DNA of 64,000 bases from Tamarix chinensis (GCA_030549775.1 CM060177.1:93186736-93250735), one strand, 5' to 3'; positions 50,375 to 62,075 are shown, counted from the stretch's first letter. Made by a program: numbers and translations. The notes: generated by a model from the letters alone, not told the origin.

Positions 50375-50945
50375 TAAGGTCCACCGACTATAATAGTGGC
50401 CAGGTGTGTTTTACCCTATTGAGTGATTCCAGTCCACCGGCTATAATAATTGTCAAGTGAATGCTGTCTTGTTGAGTGTTTCCGATCCACTGGCTATATT
50501 AGTAGAGGATTTTGGACTCGATAAACCAAACTTTGCATCGTAATAAATCATGGGAAGATAATAATTACTTATAGTGGAACACCTCGTGAATTGAGGCCAG
50601 TGAGGATATATTTTTTGGTCAACTGGTTATAATAGTGGCCAAGTGCTTTTTACCTTGCTGAGTGATTCCGGTCCGCTGGCTATAATAGTAGGGTTCCCAT
50701 ACTCACACAGAATGAATATGAGAAATGTGTGAACTAGAAATATAAGGCATGGAAAGACACTAGTTATTACAGTGGAATGCCATGTGAGTCAAGGCCAGTG
50801 AGGTTAATTTTCTGGTCTACCGGCTATAATAGTGGTTAGGTGTGTTTTACCCTACTGAGTAATTTTGGTCCACTGCCTATAATAGTGTTTAGGTGTGTTC
50901 TAGCTTGTGGAGTGTTTTCAGTCTACCAGCTATAATAGTGGGGTT
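50375..50945 (+). repeat. TATAATAGTGG array in A6 (three blocks)
   Basis: Three blocks rather than two: 50375-50500, 50605-50700 and 50805-50945. Units are of the type GGTCCACCGGCTATAATAGTGG. Each spacer carries ACTTATAGTGGAACACC or TTACAGTGGAATGCC. The extra block suggests a recent unit duplication. Confidence 0.85.
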
Positions 50946-51639
50946 CTTGTATTAACATGGAATTAATATAAGAGATATGTAAGATAAAATATTAGTCTAA
51001 GTTTGGCCTAATCTTATGAACCTGAATTATGCTCTGTATGCCTTACATGTTTATTTTCTTGCATGGATTTACTTGATTACTTCTTGCTAGCCTTACCCAT
51101 ACAGTTACCTTACTTAGTACATAGCGTACTAACCACCCGTTTCATGGGTATTGCTCATTCCCACGAATAGAGGGCCCTTTTGAATTTGTGCAGGTAGGTG
51201 AGACCGTATTTGATGCCTATGACATACTGGATACATCCAGTGGGGATGTGCTCTAACCATTGGACCTACTTGGGGTTGAGAGCAGATGTTGATCAGACTC
51301 TCTTTATTCCTATTTACTAATGGTTTTCATTTTATTTTGTTTCATTTAGTGTGTTGCACCCTTTTATCCCTTTTAGCAATTTCTTCTATGTATCCCACTT
51401 GGGTTGTAATGACTTTTAATCATGTACTTTGATTTTCATGTTATAAACACTTCAATTCCTATGAATTTGTGTTTAAGTTTTCCTAATGCTTCTTAAAACT
51501 TTCCCTTAGCCTTGTGGTTGGTACGAGACAAATCGAGGGCTGGGCTTGTATTGATCACGGCGATAACACCCCCATACTTATATTTGTTTGATTAAACAAA
51601 AAAATTCAACTGTGATTTTTTGGGGTGTTACACATACAG

Positions 51640-51662
51640 ACACACATATATGTGTGTGTGTG

Positions 51663-51735
<73 letters not shown>
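51640..51735 (+). repeat. Compound microsatellite (TG)n(TA)n(GA)n
   Basis: (CA/TG)n to about 51667, (TA)n at 51669-51709, and (GA)n at 51708-51735, followed by the same GTTTATCCGCTATTTAGTA text that follows the compound microsatellite at 46531-46601. Confidence 0.92.
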
Positions 51736-51740
<5 letters not shown>

Positions 51741-51949
51741 ATCCGCTATTTAGTACGTGTTCATTACATATTTGTTATGTGTGTAACTCCAATTTTATAT
51801 ACAGTCATCACATACTTGTTTCCTATTCAACAACTCTTTAGCTTACTAATATGTGTGTGTGTGTGTGTGTGTGTAGAGTACATATCTAATGAGAATAATA
51901 TTTTATGGTGACAACTAAGAATAATCTTAAATTAGTGAGCTACTTACAA

Positions 51950-52590
51950 TATTTTTCTCTACTTATTTAGAGTAATTTCCACCACCTACTGTAGATATTT
52001 TCCTAACCTAAAATATAAATATCTAATATTTATAAAAATGTCATAGATTTTTTTATTATAGAAATCAAATACCATATTTTTTTAAGAGTCTTACAGTAGT
52101 TTTCTCCACCCATTGAAGGTAATTTTCACCACCTATTGTTGGTAGTTTTCTAACCTAAAATATAAATATCTAATATTTATAAAAATGCAACAGCCTTTTA
52201 TTTTAGTACTTAAATACTATAGTTTTTATGAGAGACTTTCACCTACTAATAGTAGCTTCCACTACCTATTGTGGGTAGTTTCCTAACCTAAAATATAAAT
52301 ATATACTATTTATAGAAATAACACCACTTTTTTTAGTACTTAAATGCTATAGTTTCTCTAGAGACTTTCACCTACTAATAGTAGTTTCCACCTCTTGTTG
52401 TGATTAGTTTTCTAAAGCTTAAACACACAATATTTACACAAATGACACTGTATTTTTTTTTTCTTCTTCTAGCACTCAAATACTTTAGTTTTCTAAGCTA
52501 CTTACTGTAACTTTCTCCTCCTAATAAGAGTAGTTTTTGCCACCAATTGTAGGTAGTTTCTTTAATTGAAAGTGTTAGTTTTTAGTTTTT
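51950..52590 (+). repeat. Tandem repeat, about five units of 130-150 bp
   Basis: Units start at the repeated phrase TTTCCACCACCTA(C/T)TGT..GGTAGTTTTC followed by CTAACCTAAAATATAAATAT and end in AAATACTATAG. The CTAACCTAAAAT phrase occurs at about 52003, 52150 and 52283, with weaker versions near 52410 and 52560. Confidence 0.82.
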
Positions 52591-52592
52591 AT

Positions 52593-52630
<38 letters not shown>
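52590..52630. repeat. (TA)n microsatellite
   Basis: Continuous TA dinucleotides at about 52594-52626. Confidence 0.92.
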
Positions 52631-52634
<4 letters not shown>

Positions 52635-52689
52635 AAGAGATGTATAATGAGAACTAGTGATTATGGTGAGAACTAAAAATTAAGTCTCT

Positions 52690-53045
52690 CAACCATCAAA
52701 TCGAGATCAATAATCATAACAATGTTATAAAACTATAAGATTAGTCTCATGAAACTAAAATAATAATTCTATAAATTTATCATAATAGTGTGATTAAACT
52801 ACATTAACAGTGTTCTAAAAATAAATTGTCATGAAACTCTACTAATAGTATCATAAAACTAGCATAATAGAGTCATACAAATATTGTAAAAGTGTTATTA
52901 AACTACATTAATAGTGTCATAAACCTACAAAATAGTGCTATGAAACTATACTAATAATGTAATGAAACTACATTAATAGTGTCACAAAATTACAATGGCA
53001 TGAAACTACAACAATAGTGCCATGAAACTATAGTAATTGGATAAT
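52690..53045 (+). repeat. Short tandem units of about 20-24 bp (CATGAAACTACA-like)
   Basis: About fifteen degenerate copies of AATAGTGTCATGAAACTACAnn. The block is bracketed by GAGAACTA..GGTGAGAACTA at 52636-52672 and GGTTCTCA at 53052. Confidence 0.75.
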
Positions 53046-53121
53046 GTACATGGTTCTCAAGTTCATATTTATAAAGGATTTCACATTTGATATGCCCCTA
53101 TATGTGTGCATATACATATAC

Positions 53122-56100
53122 TATAATACCCCATATTTGTTTTAAATGTCGAATGAGAATTATGTCAATTTTTGGACCTTTGATTTTGATTTAATGTTAT
53201 GATTTGGTTTGAGAAAAAGTTTGATGTGAAATGGGATTGAAAAATGAAGTTTGATGAGTTTTTTAAGCAAATCGATCAACTGATTTGTCGTTTCAGCAAA
53301 ATGGGTTTTCTTGACTAAACCAATCGACTAGAATATAGAATAGTCGACTAGTAGGCTCAATTTGATTGACTGGATTGTCGAGTTAGGCATATTTTTTCAA
53401 ACATGATTTAAAAAAAAAATCTTATATTGAAATGAAACCTTACCAACTAGTGTCAAATTGTCCTAAGAGATTCTTAACAATTTTCATAATGCATTTAGCC
53501 CAAATATTATGTCAAGTCGATTTAGAGGTCATTAGGATCATTGAGGAGGAGAGATGACATCGAACTTGTCTTCTTCTACCTTTCTCCTCTACATGTTTTT
53601 GAGATCAATGCTTTGATCTCAGGCATGACTCTAAGCGGCTAGAAGATTCATTCCATGTTGACCTTACATTACCTCTCTTATGCATTCTAATTTTGGTCTA
53701 TTTAACCTACATTATCTAGAAATACTATTTGAGCTCTATAGAATAGTTTAACATATCTTGGACAAAATTTATCCATTTAGCTTGAATTTAAATAGTAATA
53801 TCTAGGGGTTTTGAATTATTCCTAAACCCTCTATTATTCCTCTCAATTTGTTAGCTATAAATAGCCCCAATCACCCCTTATGTGTATCTTTCTTATTGCC
53901 ACCGAAATCCTTAAGTCTATGAACTCATCTTTCTCCTCTCTACACTTCGAACCTTACAATTGAAATTCTTACACTCTTCTAGTCCTGTCTCTAGCTCTCT
54001 CTTATTTTAATTGCTAAGAAAGGAAGAGTTAGATTTAGGAAAAAGATTGAGTGGTAGAGCTAAGCATGTCCCTATTTTACCTTAAGTTGATATGTGCCTT
54101 CTTTCCTTTTGTTTTAAGTTTAAAAATTCATAATATTTTGTAATATTTTCTAAGTTTAAGATCTATTATTTTAAGGATTCTAAAATGATTTATGAGTGTT
54201 CCTACACGATATGAGTTCCTTTAAGTTGATTATGTATGTTGGTATGAATATATATAGCTTAAAAAGTGATTTGGATGGATAGTTTGTATACTTGAGTAAA
54301 AAGCATGAAAATTGATAAAAATAGGATATGCTGATATAATGTTGAGATATACAAGCGAATTTGGTTGAAAATGTGTTAGAATATGTTGATACATGTTTTA
54401 ATGTGGTTAAAAATGATTTATAAGTATGAATCTACATGAAATTAATGGTTTTATGTTGTTATAGGGCAAACTGATCAAGTGGTTCCTAAAAAGTCGGCTG
54501 GTTAACCCAACCCATTGACTGGTTAGCCTGCAAAGGCCTTGGTCTTGCTCTCTGCTTAAATCCATTGATTAGTTAGGTAGAACTACTTAATTGGTCTATG
54601 AAAAATCGACTAGTTTACCCAAATAAATTGACTGGTTTGAGGAAAAGCATCATTTGGTTGAGTCAAATTGATCGACTGATCGACTGGTTGGACCAAATCG
54701 ATTGAATGGTTCGACTAGTTGACTTTGAAGCTATGTTTGGGACTATCTTATAATTATTAATGGCATAAAATACAGATTTTATCATGGGTTAATGGCCTAA
54801 TAAAAGGATTAAATAGGTCATAACTTATGATATACTCCATGAGTATAGTAAAGGCTAAATGGGTATTCTACTTATGATAAGTGATGGTATTAAAAAAAGA
54901 GTAATGAAACACAACTTCGGCTTTAATAGAATAATATGGTAGATATGAATAATATTGGACAAGGATAAATGAAAACCTATATAGTTGGAAAAATGGAAAG
55001 AAATGATTGATATGGAATAAACATGGAAAATGCTTTGTTTACTTTTTTATAGGCCTTGTGTGATTACTCACCCTTATGAATAACACGGTAATCATGTAAA
55101 GCAAAAGGTAATCGAATTGAGTATTGGTCTGGTTTACCTGATCCTCGATTAGCTACAAGGGTTAGTCGGCTTTTAAGTATTTTTGGTGCCTTTAGATATG
55201 ATTCTAAGAGGTCTCGATGCCTTACCTACTTTAGACACTAATGATGTACTAGGGGGTATCGATAGTAAAGGGTTTTGTTACCTTGGTGGTTGGCTTCAAC
55301 CTGGACTTATGTCCATTTTGGTGATTGGCTTCGGCATTGACTTATGTCTGCTTTGGTGATTAGTTTTGGCCTCAACTTTATATCACCTATTTGAATAGGC
55401 TTCCATGGGAGCAATTTATCACTTGATAATAATAAAATATGGATGATAAGTAACTAGATAATAAAGACCTTGATAAGGAACAAGCAAATATGAATAATTA
55501 GATAAGTATGGAAAAAAGAATGGATGGGAAAAAGGATAAAGCTAGCTTATACACTTGTTAATGGCTTAAATGGCTAATTAGCTATTGATTGAAATGTTGA
55601 CTGGATGATTAACCTATGTCATATATGAATGAGGAAATAGGATAATCTAAAGGATTGATTAATTAGGAATAAACCCTAATGGTTGCTTGGATTTTATCTG
55701 ATGTTACATGTGTGCGTACCTATGTAAAGCATGATATATTCTGCATTGTTTGAATTATGCTTGATAACATGCCCTGATGTACTTTTATCTTTAAGTATGT
55801 GGCATTAGCATGACACATGTTAAATATTATATCCATGTACGATAGAATTTGCATACTTGTGTTTTTATGTAGGGAGTAACTTGGCTTACTAAGTACGTAG
55901 TGTATTGATATATATGTCTCCTAGGTCATCCGCTTATTCCCATGAGTAGAGGGTCATGTGTAGGTTTTTAGGGATGGCCAATCCTATATTAGTTTAGGAT
56001 TCAGGGCTTGAGAGTATGGACTTTTGGAGATCTTGTGGGGTCTGTGAGGGATCGTGGTTTGGTTTTGTTGCCATACCCTAACTTCACTTAAATGTAGTCT

Positions 56101-56380
56101 CATACTTTTATCTACTTGTATTTTATAATGATTTTATTGGGGAACATTAAGGTCCTCTGATGTAAACAAACTTTCAAATTATTTATATAATATTTTATTT
56201 GTGCACTCTATTATTTTAAATGCATTGATTGGTTTTATCATTATATTTGATATAGGGTAGACGATGGATGTCTATCCTATGTTGGGTAAGGTGGTAATAC
56301 CTCATTTTTCTTAGGTGTGTTTGCAGCTTTCACAATATTTTAAATAAAATTTTTTGGTAGTAAAAAATGGGGGTGTTATA
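53122..56380 (+). mobile_element. 5' LTR of a B-family Ty3/gypsy element (3259 bp)
   Basis: It starts TATAATACCCC at 53122 and ends GGGGGTGTTATA at 56380 (the canonical TG..CA changed to TA..TA). It is followed directly by a primer-binding site and gag-pol, so its role as an LTR is supported by context. Contents: CGACT/GGTT motif arrays at 53265-53400 and 54470-54720, a hairpin-like CTAAGTACGTAGTGTATTG at 55889-55907, CTTATTCCCATGAGTAG near 55930, and ATGGATGTCTATCCTATGTTGGG near 56265. It lacks the C-rich leader and the TATAATAGTGG arrays of the A family but shares its ends and hairpin block. Confidence 0.82.
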
Positions 56381-56383
56381 GGT

Positions 56384-56395
56384 TGGTAACAAAGC
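56384..56395 (+). other. Primer-binding site (initiator tRNA-Met type)
   Basis: TGGTAACAAAGC just after the LTR matches the usual plant retrotransposon primer site TGGTATCAGAGC at 10 of 12 positions. Its spacing of three bases from the LTR end is normal. Confidence 0.75.
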
Positions 56396-56719
56396 TTTTC
56401 TTAAGGACTTCTTACTTTTAAAAATTATTGAGTTGATACCACAAGTTCTTATAAGAGCTTTTCGTAAAAATACACTGCTTTCGGAATTAATTTCTAAGAT
56501 GGTACCATAGGATGGTATTTCTAAAACTTTTCCCTTGATTTTCTAGCAAGTTTAAGTATTTTCAAACTTGGAATGTTGGTGTGTGAGAGTGGGGTTGGGA
56601 ATGTGCCATAAGTAGCATTTGTGATGAATGTTGTGCTAGTCTTAGTACTCGATAGACTAAATTCTGTCCCTAATTTCTTCTAGACTTTAGTAATTTATGG
56701 TCACTAACCATTGCTATGA

Positions 56720-57600
56720 ACTCCTTAAAGCTTTCATGGAGATTGTTAGAGCTTACATGGAGGGTCAGATCTGAGAACCTCAACTTCCACCGGTGCTAGT
56801 AGCTACGCCGTCTCTAGAGGATAGTATTAGGAGGGCTGAACATCATCACCCACCGATCTTTGAGGGTCAGGAGGACCCTAACACTATAGAATGATGGTTT
56901 TGAGACACGGAGAAAATCTTCACCACTTGCAGTTGCCCTAGAGATGGAGGGTTGACGTGGCGGTGTATTACTTGAGAGGAAGGGTAGAGACATGGTGGAG
57001 GAGTACAATGAGTTCATAGCTCTTTGGTAAGGGGGTATGTCAATTGAGGGTTTACTTTGCCATAGAAGTGGAGGCCAATGAGGTGATGCAAGTTCACCAC
57101 TTCAAGATCATGCTAGTGATTTGATACCAAGAGCTTATAGTGGGAGTTTATTTTGTTAGATATGGTAGAGATGTATGAGCAGGCCTTAGAGGAATCCTAA
57201 GTCATTCAAGCCCAGAGTGCTTAGTAAGAGAGCAAAAGAAAGTTTGAAGGTTGCTAGCATCCAGGGGATAGAAAGAAGGCCTCTTTGGAAAGTAGCTTGC
57301 CATGTAAATATGGCTAGAGCATGGGGTCAATATCCTGAGTTGGAGGGTTGTCTAGGTTATACCAAGGAGAGGAACTACTACTACAAGCGATGTAGGAGAA
57401 ATCACTCGAGGGTAGACTACAGAGGCAACAAGGTAACATATCATGGATGTGGCGTGGTGGGGCACAAATCCTATGAGTGTTGAGTTAGCAGTGATAGCAT
57501 CTGGAGGAGCCAGACTAGAGCTCAGAACACTAGATCTATCTAGCATCCACAACCACAGAATGAGAGAGTTCCTTCATCACCAGCTAGTGCCACTAGCCAA
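56720..57600 (+). pseudogene. Ty3/gypsy gag remnant
   Basis: Capsid/nucleocapsid remnant. The reading frame is broken by stops and shifts. Recognisable pieces: a segment at about 56850-57030 containing KIFTTCSCPR and WWEEYNEFIALW-like text, typical of the plant gag domain, and at 57439-57480 the zinc knuckle YHGCGVVGHKSYEC, in which the first of the CCHC residues is Tyr instead of Cys. The only open stretch of note is 57217-57483 (88 codons). It would have packaged element RNA in cytoplasmic particles. It is now inactive. Confidence 0.82.
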
Positions 57601-57699
57601 GCTAGTTAACCCAGAGGTCTAAGGCCTCACCTTTTCCAGCAAGGGCAAGGAACAACCAATGCCGTAAGAGTTCCATCAGGAGGATTCCTAAACGTGATG

Positions 57700-58060
57700 A
57701 GTAAGGTAAAGGTAGAACACTAGCCCTATGTGGTGACTGGTATACTTACACTCACTACCTTTTTTGCTTGCGTATTGTTTGAATCTAGTGCATCACACTC
57801 TTTCGTGATGTCTGCATTTGTAGATAGAGCTACTTTATCTCTCTTTAGTAGTACCTTTACTTTTGTTGTGTTGCCTTTAGGGGATAGGATTGTGTGATTT
57901 AGGTTATATCAAGGATTTATTTTGGTAATACAAGAAATAAATTTTCCATTAGACCTCATAAAACTAGAATTACGTGATTTTAATGTGATCGTTGGGATGG
58001 ATATGTTGGGGAAGTTCCGAGTGTTGTTCGATTATGCATAAGAACGTGTGGTTCTCTAAG
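57700..58060 (+). pseudogene. Ty3/gypsy aspartic protease remnant
   Basis: The frame reads CVLFESSASHSFV at about 57766-57805. The family motif is LFDSGASHSF, so the catalytic Asp is now Glu and the Gly is Ser. VIVGMDMLGKFRVLFDYA follows at about 57985-58040, matching the conserved 'ILGMDWL' block after the protease. Internal stops are present. It cannot be functional. Confidence 0.82.
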
Positions 58061-58179
58061 GACCAAAAGGTATTAGCGTTTTATATTGAAAGTGTGAACC
58101 TAATCTTGCCAAAAGGATTGTGTTAAGTAACCTCATACATAAGGGATATCCACTCTACTTGTGTAGTGTTAAAGACACC

Positions 58180-59040
58180 AAACAAATGAGATGCCATTGG
58201 AGTAGATAATCGTGGTCCGTGAGTTTCTCAACGCATTCCCTAAGGAGATCCTGGGAATGCCACTAGTTCAAGAAGTCAAGTTCACCATGGATGTACTGTC
58301 AGGGATAGAGCCAGTATCTAAGGCTCCATACCATATGACACATATGGAGATGAAAGAACTTAAGGCTTAGTTAGAGGAACTTTTGGAGAAGGGTTACATT
58401 CGACCAAGCATATTGCCATGAGGAGTGCCAATTGTATTCATAAAGAAGAAGCATAGGAGTCTAAGGTTGCGCATCGATTACCGAGGGTTGAACTAAGTGA
58501 CAGTGAAGAATTGTTATCCATTACCAAGGATCTATGACTTGTTCAATCAACTTAAGGGAGCCAAGGTGTTTTCAAAGATTGATCTTCGGTCAAACTACCA
58601 TCAATTGAGGATAGTAGAGTGAGACATCCCTAAGACTACTTTTCATACAAGTATGACCATTTTGAATTCACATTAATGCCCTTCAGACTCACTAATGCGT
58701 CAGTAGCTTTCATGTCCCTTATAAATAAGATCTTCCATCCTTTCTTGAACCAGTTTGTCATAGTATTCATTGACAACATCCTCATATACTCTTGCGACCA
58801 AGAACTGCATAAGCAGTATTTGAGATAGACTTTGGCCTTGCTGAGATCACACCAGCTGTATGTCAAGCTCTCAAAGTGGGAGTTTTGGTTAGATCAAGTG
58901 GCTTTCCTTGGTTATGTGATCTCTAAGGATAGAGTGGTAGTGGATCCTGTCGAGATTCAAGCTATTTCTAAATAACCAAAACCCACTTCTATCAAGGAGG
59001 TGAGTAGTTTTCTAGGGATAATCGGTTACTATCATCAATT
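58180..59040 (+). pseudogene. Ty3/gypsy reverse transcriptase remnant
   Basis: Ordered RT landmarks are visible on the plus strand: FTMDVLSGIEPVSKAPY (about 58281), EELLEKGYIRPS (58375), VFIKKKHRSLRLRIDYRGLN (58435), [17 protein letters not shown] (58564), then VIVFIDNILIYS (about 58760), in which the FIDD catalytic box has become FIDN, and VAFLGYVISKD (58900). Several in-frame stops and at least one shift break it. The wording is that of plant Ty3/gypsy chromoviruses such as Del/Tekay, which also use TGTAACACCCC-type LTR ends. That lineage call is inference. Confidence 0.88.
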
Positions 59041-59059
59041 CATGGTAGATTTTTTCTGA

Positions 59060-59685
59060 AATTGCATGATCATTGACTGAATTGTAGAAGAAGGCTACGT
59101 GTCTTCGGTGGAATGAGAAGTGTAGTGAAGCCTTTGAGGAGTTGAAGAGGCATTTGACTTTAGCTCTAGTACTTACATTACTAAATGAGTCTGATGGTTT
59201 TGAGACATATAGTGATGCTTCCAAACATGGTTTAGGGTATGTGTTGATGCAACATGGAAGGCTAATGGCTTATGCTCTTGACAACTAAAGCTACATGAAC
59301 AAAACTACCTAATGCATAACTTATAACTTGTTACGGTAGTGTTCGCCCTTAAGATCTGAAGGCATTATTTCTATAGAGTTTAGTGCAAGTTTTATAATGA
59401 TCATAAGAGCCTCAAGTACATCTTCATCCAATGGGAGTTGAACTTGAGACAACACTAATGGTTGGAGTTGGTCGAGGATTACGACTTGGAATTGACCTCC
59501 CATAAGGGTAAGGCCAATGTGGTAGCAGATGTACTTAGATGAATGACATCAAATCCCTTAGGCATGATCGTGTTGTCAGATCCTCTATGCCGAGAGATTA
59601 GGAAGTTGGAGATCAAACTGGTCACGATCAGAATTTTAGAGGCAAGAATGAGTGCACACACCATTACATCTTAAAAATCAAGGCG
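59060..59685 (+). pseudogene. Ty3/gypsy RNase H remnant, truncated before integrase
   Basis: FETYSDASKHGLGYVLMQHG (about 59203) is the RNase H start with its first catalytic Asp. HKSLKYIFIQWELNLRQ (59400) and LTSHKGKANVVADVL (59494) are the conserved end. The sequence then runs about 120 bases towards the integrase linker and stops at about 59685, where a LINE begins. No integrase, chromodomain or 3' LTR is present, so the element lost its right half. Confidence 0.82.
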
Positions 59686-59689
59686 ATCT

Positions 59690-61440
59690 AAAATCCCCCC
59701 CCTCAAAAGGTATATAATAAGGAGATATAATGTCACCATATATCTTCCTTATGTGTATGGAAATTTTGGTAGCTTACATCTTGGAAGAGGTTGAGAGGGG
59801 CAACTGGTGTCTGTTACTAGTTGTCAATAATAAGATGGGGTTCTCTTATTTGATTCTTGTAGATGATATCATTCTTTTTTCTATAGTAGAAGATAATAAT
59901 ATTAGGAACATTAACAGAGTGCTGGGATATTTTTGTTCCATGTGCGGTTAAAGTATAAGTTTTAACAAGTCAAAAGTTTTAACAAGTAAAAAAAATCACT
60001 ACTACTCAACATTCTGTTATCATTAGACCTAGGGAATTACATTGGACACTCCACCTTGCATCCAAGATCTTATTCCATAAAATTTCATAACCATATCCAT
60101 AAAATGCAGTATAAACTTGCAAAATGGAAATCTCATTTTCTTTCCTTGGTAGGAAGGGTAGTCCTTACCGAGGCTGCTATTGATTTGATCCTCATTTGCA
60201 TAATGCAAGTTGATATCCTTTTGGAAAAAAAATGGAGGGAGCATATGACAAAGTTTCATAAAATTTTGTATGGGAGACAAGTAGAGAGAAGAAAAAAGTC
60301 CATCATATCTCATAGGTAACGATCGTATTATAAAAAGTTAAAGGTGGATTGGGCTTAGGGATGTAGGAAGGAACAACCAAACCCATTTAATGGGTCTTAC
60401 ACAATGACTTATAACTAACAAATAGCCTATGTGGTGTAAAGATTTGAAAGAAAAATATTATAGTGGATAAAGGAGAGGGCCTTCTTTCAAGCAAACATTT
60501 GCTTGGTGGAAAGCCCTTTCTTTAGTTAGACCTTTGTTGAACAAGGGAACTTGATGGGTTATAGGATATGGCTAATCTATTAGGATATGGGATGAGGTGT
60601 GGTGTCATAATTATTCATTAAGAAGCGGGATCATTGGACCACTAATGTGTCATGAGGTGGATATAAAGGCTAACGATGTTATCAGAGGCAAAAATTAAGA
60701 CTTCAATAAGGTTGCCTTCTTGCTTCTGACAACTATAAAGGAGGATATTAGAACCACAATGACTACGTGGGTTGTGAAGAATATAACATATTTTGTCTCT
60801 TGGGTTTTCACAAAGAATGGATAGTTTGATACAAAATCAACATTCAATCAAGTCTTATGTAATGAGAACAACAATCAAGTAGAAGATTGAAACTAGATCT
60901 AGAACATAGATGGGCATCCAAGAATATAACTTTTGATACGGCTCATCTAGCATCATCATTTACCTACAAAAATTTCCTTAAGAAATAGACAAATAATCAA
61001 TGACAATATTTATCCCATATGCATTAAGGAACAAGAAAGCTACTCACATAGATTTTAGTGTTGCCATATGTCAAAGTCTTCAGGAGTGAGAGATAATATG
61101 GAATATATTAGTTGAAGAACAAAGGAGATACCTTGGGGTTATGTATTCGTCTAAGCTTTAGCAGTAATTTGGTACCCTCAAGTAACTTCATCTTTAAATC
61201 TAAAGAAATTTAGAATATCTTTGTCATACTTAAAACGTGGGCATTTGAATGAGATTTTCTTAAAGAATATAAAAACATCAATAAAAAAAAAGATAAGATG
61301 GTGAAACATGTGAGATGGATTTCTTAAGAGAAAAGCTAATTGAAGCTTAACACAGAAGGATCATACTAAAAAGATAAGATGAATGCAAGGGTTAGTGAAG
61401 GGGTCATAAGAGATGATAAAGTATCGTGAAGAAAATAATG
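59690..61440 (+). pseudogene. LINE (non-LTR retrotransposon) remnant, 5'-truncated
   Basis: Three domains in the normal order, in broken frames. First, the RT end: MSPYIFLMCMEIL (59730), then LVDDIILFS at about 59850, equivalent to the FADD box, then GRVVLTEAAIDLI and KFHKILYG (60150-60270). Second, the zinc-binding region: FTKNG.FDTKSTFNQVLC (about 60810) and LPTKIFLRNRQIINDNIYPI, CIKEQESYSHR (60960-61060). Third, an RNase H start: VRWIS, LKLNTEGSY and GVIRDDK (61310-61420), a domain found in many plant LINEs. No endonuclease or upstream RT is present, as expected for 5' truncation. It is inactive. Confidence 0.83.
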
Positions 61441-62075
61441 TGGTAGATAAATTGGCCTCTTTTGACTATCAGATTGAACAATGACTATGTTTTTTCTATG
61501 TTCGTCGTTCTTTTGTTTTTTGGGAAAAAAAACCTGTGGTCCATTCAACTGAAACTAATTATTTTTCAGTCCATTATATTTTGTATTGAGTCCATTTATT
61601 ACTTTTTATATAACATACAAAAGTCCTAAAACATTAACTAATGGACTTAGATTTTTGTATATCTAATTAGTTTGGGGTAAGTGGACTTCAAACTATTTTT
61701 CCCTTGTTTTTTGGGAAAAAAAACCTTGGTCCATTCAACTGAAACTAATTATTTTTCAGTCCACTATATTTTGTATTGAGTCCATTTATTACTTTTTATA
61801 TAACATACAAAAGTCCTAAAACATTAACTAATGGACTTAGATTTTTGTATATCTAATTAGTTTGGGGTAAGTGGACTTCAAACTATTTTTCCCTTGTTTT
61901 TTTGATCTAGTAAGGTAGGGGCTAGTCTGTTTAACAACTTAAATAAATGTCCTTTTCACCAAAAAAAAAAAGAAAAAAAATTGAATTAGGAAGCATTCAC
62001 GCCGAGGGTTTTTTTTCTAGGGTTTTAGTCTCGCCCCAAGCCTCTCTAGTCTCTAGCTCTCGGTCATCATTCGCC
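61441..62075 (+). other. Upstream region of the TPR gene, with a 190-bp tandem duplication
   Basis: AT-rich. Contains two almost identical direct copies (about 61514-61703 and 61704-61900) and then about 175 bases up to the likely start codon. A poly-A tract lies at about 61963-61980. No clear TATA box is seen. The leader of the gene probably lies in 61900-62075. Confidence 0.6.
61514..61900 (+). repeat. Tandem direct duplication, period 190 bp
   Basis: Both copies run from TTTTTTGGGAAAAAAAACC to CAAACTATTTTTCCCTTG. I see one single-base deletion (CCTGTGG versus CCTTGG) and one T/C substitution (CCATTATA versus CCACTATA) between them, so the duplication is recent. Confidence 0.95.

Larger units (their letters stand above)
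46712..51632 (+). mobile_element. Giant LTR A6 (4921 bp), complete
   Basis: It starts TAAAATACCCC at 46712 (the usual TG mutated to TA) and ends GGGGTGTTACA at 51632. The flanks CATAA and CATAC match at four of five bases. Layout: pyrimidine tract at 47000-47100; TATAAATA at 47529-47536; C-rich leader to about 48000; mixed triplet tracts at 48120-48665; AG|GTAAGG at 48974/48975; three TATAATAGTGG blocks (50375-50500, 50605-50700, 50805-50945); hairpin TTAGTACATAGCGTACTAA at 51114-51132 followed by CTCATTCCCACGAATAG; TTTGTGCAG ending at 51193. The longest frame (47284-47997) lies in the C-rich leader and is Pro/Ser/Leu low-complexity. Confidence 0.87.

Noticed and set aside
51588..51911. Frame of 107 codons across the end of A6 and a compound microsatellite
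   Set aside because: It crosses a transposon boundary and consists of dinucleotide repeats.
54470..54720. CGACTGGTT array as a telomere or centromere satellite
   Set aside because: Units are irregular, the array is only a few hundred bases long, and it is confined to B-family LTRs.
61947..62075. Upstream ATG extending the TPR protein by 43 residues
   Set aside because: The extension starts with a poly-A-encoded lysine run and has weak start context. The ATG at 62076 opens a typical targeting leader.
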